Source of the DNA: an uncultured Treponema sp.
GTDB taxonomy: Bacteria; Spirochaetota; Spirochaetia; Treponematales; Treponemataceae
Direction of reading: 5' to 3'
Length of the DNA: 64,000 bases
Assembly (NCBI GenBank): GCA_934718065.1
Contig: CAKUZR010000002.1
Coordinates: forward strand, 162,901 to 226,900
Shown here: positions 61,572-64,000 of the stretch, piece by piece
Layout of the letters: every line of letters begins with the position of its first letter
Numbering within the stretch: the first letter of the stretch is position 1
The notes under the pieces: model-generated
Databases searched by the model: none
The model's input: the letters and a program-made list of their open reading frames with translations, nothing else
What the model was told of the DNA's origin: nothing
Translations under genes and position numbers: made by a program

Positions 61572-62005
61572 ATATAGTTAATAGATGAAAAATTGCAAAA
61601 ACAGAAATGAATCACAAAAAAAACTTACGGAAATTTTAGTTTTAATCAGCAACTCCTTGATTAACTAGGCAGCGCATCACTGATTAACTAATCATCATAC
61701 CACTGATTAGTTAATCAGCAGACTGCTGACTAGTTAGACAGCGGTGTGTCGCACGGAAAGGAGAAGGAACGCGTTACGGAAACAATCCACAGGCTGCTGC
61801 GGAGTTGTTCAGAAGTATTCTACGGACATAAGGCGAGGCGTTGCATTACTGTATTCGCAGAGTTAAAAGTATAGTGAAGGAACGGAACTAAATTACAAAA
61901 GACGGGAAAATCTTTCGTTTCAATTATTTTTATGCAGAACTAAGTTTAAAATTCCACAATCTTTTAGAAATCAAGCTATTGGTAGCAAAAAAACAAAGTC
62001 TTTTC
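61572..62005. other. Non-coding region with palindrome cluster
   Basis: No gene is supported. A perfect 15-bp inverted repeat (CTGATTAACTAATCA at 61680-61694, TGATTAGTTAATCAG at 61704-61718, 9-nt spacer) is flanked by two more related units (TTGATTAACTAGGCAGC at 61657 and CTGACTAGTTAGACAGC, 61726-61742), giving a symmetric four-site array. The rest, 61745-62005, has nothing recognisable. Confidence 0.7.
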
Positions 62006-62019
62006 TATAATAAAAGCGT

Positions 62020-62997
62020 ATGCCAAAAAGAAAAAATCGTATTGAATTTGTTTTATATTTTGTTTTGCTGACCGTTTTTCTGCATGAATCCGCATTTTCA
62101 AAAGACGTATTCAAAATGAACTTGTCAGTTTTTTCAGGAATAAAATACGGAGAAATATCAAAATCAATATATCTTGGCGGAACAAGCACAAAGGTCAGCA
62201 AGCTGGACTGGGAAGAAAAAAATATTTATGAATTTGGAATTGGAGCAGACATAACATTTTTTGATTTTTTTGTTTCTGTTCAATTCAGCGCAGGGCTTCC
62301 GCTAAACACTGGCAATATGTATGATTCAGACTGGAATCTTGACGGTATAAAAAAAACATTCACAATAAGCGAATGCGATTTAAGGCAAAGTTTTGACACG
62401 CAAATCGAAATTTCTTACCATACTCCAAAATTATTCATATTCAGACTTGAGCCAGCTCTGCAAGCACAATATATGTTCCAGAATTTCAACGCTCATGACG
62501 GCTACGGCTGGTACGGCGCCAAAGAATATGCAAAAATTCCGAGGAACTATGACGTGGCTTGGAATGATCCGCTTGCCCGAAAAGCAAAAAAAATTCGCGA
62601 CATAGATTATTACAGACATACATTTCTTACATTTTTCGGATTTGAATTTTATTATATGCCGGCAGAAAACTTCAGCATAAAAACAGGATTTTTTATTTCC
62701 CCATTTGCATACATGTATTCCCTCGACACGCATCACAAGTCTTCGGCAAATGTACATTACTGCGATGTTCAGTACGGATATTTTTCAAAATACAAAACCA
62801 CGTTGAAAGCAGAATATAAAATAAAAAAACGACTGATAATTTTCTCAGAATTTTCAATTATTTCAGGAACTTCTGACTACGGCGACCTATACGCAGATGA
62901 ATACAGCGACATTCTTACAAAATTTGAAAACCAGCCGACATCTTCATCAATGCTGAATGTTGACTTTAACATAGGAACAACATTCTCTATAAAATGA
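62020..62997 (+). CDS. Omptin family outer-membrane aspartyl protease
   Basis: A 325-residue exported barrel (signal peptide, hydrophobic LYFVLLTVFLHESAFS). Resemblance to omptins: KVSKLDWEEKN matches the omptin LDW segment; D102 and D104 in NMYDSDWN match the Asp pair, and D236-T-H238 in MYSLDTHHKSS matches the Asp-His pair. So the four catalytic residues look complete. Omptins cleave host or environmental peptides; they are best known from enterobacteria. TATAAT (62006-62011) lies 8 nt before ATG and there is no SD. Confidence 0.82.
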   Translation: MPKRKNRIEFVLYFVLLTVFLHESAFSKDVFKMNLSVFSGIKYGEISKSIYLGGTSTKVSKLDWEEKNIYEFGIGADITFFDFFVSVQFSAGLPLNTGNMYDSDWNLDGIKKTFTISECDLRQSFDTQIEISYHTPKLFIFRLEPALQAQYMFQNFNAHDGYGWYGAKEYAKIPRNYDVAWNDPLARKAKKIRDIDYYRHTFLTFFGFEFYYMPAENFSIKTGFFISPFAYMYSLDTHHKSSANVHYCDVQYGYFSKYKTTLKAEYKIKKRLIIFSEFSIISGTSDYGDLYADEYSDILTKFENQPTSSSMLNVDFNIGTTFSIK

Positions 62998-63011
62998 AAT
63001 GAGTCTTAAGC

Positions 63012-63048
63012 AAAAAAAACTGCCTTTGAAACAAAAAATCAAAGGCAG
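63012..63048 (-). terminator. Intrinsic terminator
   Basis: CTGCCTTTGA / TCAAAGGCAG, 10-bp stem with 9-nt loop; on the minus strand it is followed by eight T. It serves the edge lipoprotein gene and, less well, the convergent omptin gene. Confidence 0.85.
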
Positions 63049-63077
63049 CCTGCTTTTCTAAAATCTAGAAATGGAAA

Positions 63078-64000
63078 TTAGTCTTCCCACTCAATTACTT
63101 CGTCTTCATTCAAGATATATGGAAGCTGAATTTTACCTTCAAGAGTTTTCTTAGGATAAACAGCAGCATAGAAGCCCATATCTGTCTGTTTTGGTTTAGA
63201 CAAGCCTTCTGCTTTCCAAGAAGCATCAATTGTTACAGGGTTTGAAGCTATATTTCCAACAATAGACAGAGCTTTTGCACCAGCTTTAATCTGTCCTGTT
63301 TTTACAATATCGCCAGCATCATTTGTTTCACCTTTTTCTTCTGCAGTAGCATCATTTCCGTCATAGAATTTTACACTGTAAACACCAGAAGCAGCTGCTG
63401 TAACTTCTACAGCAACTTTATAATATCCATCAGAATCTTTAGAAACACCTGTAAGATTTGCATAAGCACCAGAAGCACCCTTCAAGTATTCAGTTTCTTT
63501 TGCATTATGTTTATCAATAACTTTACCTTTTGAATTAAGTTCATCACCATTCACATCTTTAAAGTTATTTCCACCATCCATATTAGACGGGTCAACACCT
63601 TCAAATCTAGAAATATATGCCTGAATTTTATCTCCATTCTTTCTCAAAGAAACAGCTGTGAAATCATAAACAGTTTTTGATTCACCTGCATCATTCTTTA
63701 TCCTTTTATCTTTGTTCAAATCGAATACATATCCAAGAACACCAGTTCTATCTGAAGGATCTTCTGTTTCAGCACCTTTCAAATAAAAAATTGCAACAGC
63801 ATCAGTATGTTTTGTCTTTAAAGTTCTGAATCCACGGTAAGTCACATCGCTGTCATTTGTATATCCAACAGAATCGTTGCCAGAATCTCCAATATAAGCA
63901 GTATCGCCTTTTACATAAAGAATATTGTGCTCATCTTCATTATCCGCACATCCCGCAAAACCAAATACCAATGCAGCGGCAACTGCACTACTTAAAAGAA
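63078..64000 (-). CDS. Lipoprotein of unknown function (5' part cut by window edge)
   Basis: The minus frame is open to the window edge; bases 63960-64000 encode the signal peptide LLSSAVAAALVFGFAGCADN with lipobox FAGC, so the true start lies beyond 64000. The mature protein of about 290 residues is rich in Asp, Lys and Gly and ends LNEDEVIEWED. Several stretches (VAVEVTAAASGVYSVKFYDG, DASWKAEGLSKPKQTDM) look like beta-sandwich domains. I recognise no family. Confidence 0.8.
   Translation of the reverse strand, partial: LLSSAVAAALVFGFAGCADNEDEHNILYVKGDTAYIGDSGNDSVGYTNDSDVTYRGFRTLKTKHTDAVAIFYLKGAETEDPSDRTGVLGYVFDLNKDKRIKNDAGESKTVYDFTAVSLRKNGDKIQAYISRFEGVDPSNMDGGNNFKDVNGDELNSKGKVIDKHNAKETEYLKGASGAYANLTGVSKDSDGYYKVAVEVTAAASGVYSVKFYDGNDATAEEKGETNDAGDIVKTGQIKAGAKALSIVGNIASNPVTIDASWKAEGLSKPKQTDMGFYAAVYPKKTLEGKIQLPYILNEDEVIEWED

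Noticed and set aside
61572..61745. Palindrome cluster as an ordinary terminator
   Set aside because: No T-run follows on either strand, and the symmetry covers four units rather than one stem.

Overview
The window is almost certainly a chromosomal segment of a Treponema (Spirochaetes), probably a gut or rumen type. The grounds are a cheA-cheW-cheX-cheY operon in which CheW carries a CheR-like tail, a CheX phosphatase, spoVG beside ispE, many lipoproteins and outer-membrane barrels, an omptin-like protease, GGGtGRT and NifU-like proteins typical of anaerobes, and a lipoprotein alpha-amylase that points to starch use. Genus-level assignment is inference from gene content; no species is claimed. 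Apart from the two edge fragments, the open frames are intact and mostly on the minus strand.

Layout. 0-3.5 kb: secA overlapping a lipoprotein gene cut by the left edge. 3.6-10.5 kb: an unusually long signal peptidase I and the chemotaxis operon. 10.6-19.3 kb: an outer-membrane-type protein, dapL, a small membrane protein, icd, murI, a pentapeptide-repeat protein with an MBL hydrolase, and a membrane-anchored HExxH protein. 19.3-24.3 kb: an amino-acid operon thrA - DAHP synthase/prephenate dehydratase fusion - ilvN. 24.4-35.3 kb: a parvulin-type chaperone, a Maf/MptE-like glycosylation protein, lepA, an HtrA-like lipoprotein, a large periplasmic protein, tilS and rplY. 35.3-47.5 kb: a surface/envelope block with two very long beta-helix lipoproteins, a barrel protein, a FecR-domain protein and an adenylate cyclase. 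47.5-54.4 kb: tRNA-Gln, spoVG, ispE, an extremely acidic small protein, a MoxR/VWA cluster, argG and a GNAT acetyltransferase. 54.4-62 kb: an accessory stretch with four copies of a fold-back repeat, the amylase, the GGGtGRT/NifU-like pair with a duplicated 3' end, two Rpn/PD-(D/E)XK nuclease genes (one broken) and a palindrome cluster. 62-64 kb: an omptin-like protease and a lipoprotein cut by the right edge.

Three things stand out. First, about 199-bp inverted-terminal-repeat elements (four full-length and one half copy) lie just 5' of genes, including both Rpn nuclease genes, and two in opposite orientation bracket the amylase. Second, at least nine genes have a -10 box only 6-10 nt before the start codon and no Shine-Dalgarno sequence, so leaderless transcription looks common here. 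Third, the last 13 codons plus stop of the GGGtGRT gene are duplicated downstream with only synonymous differences, as expected if a small element integrated into the 3' end of the gene and rebuilt it.
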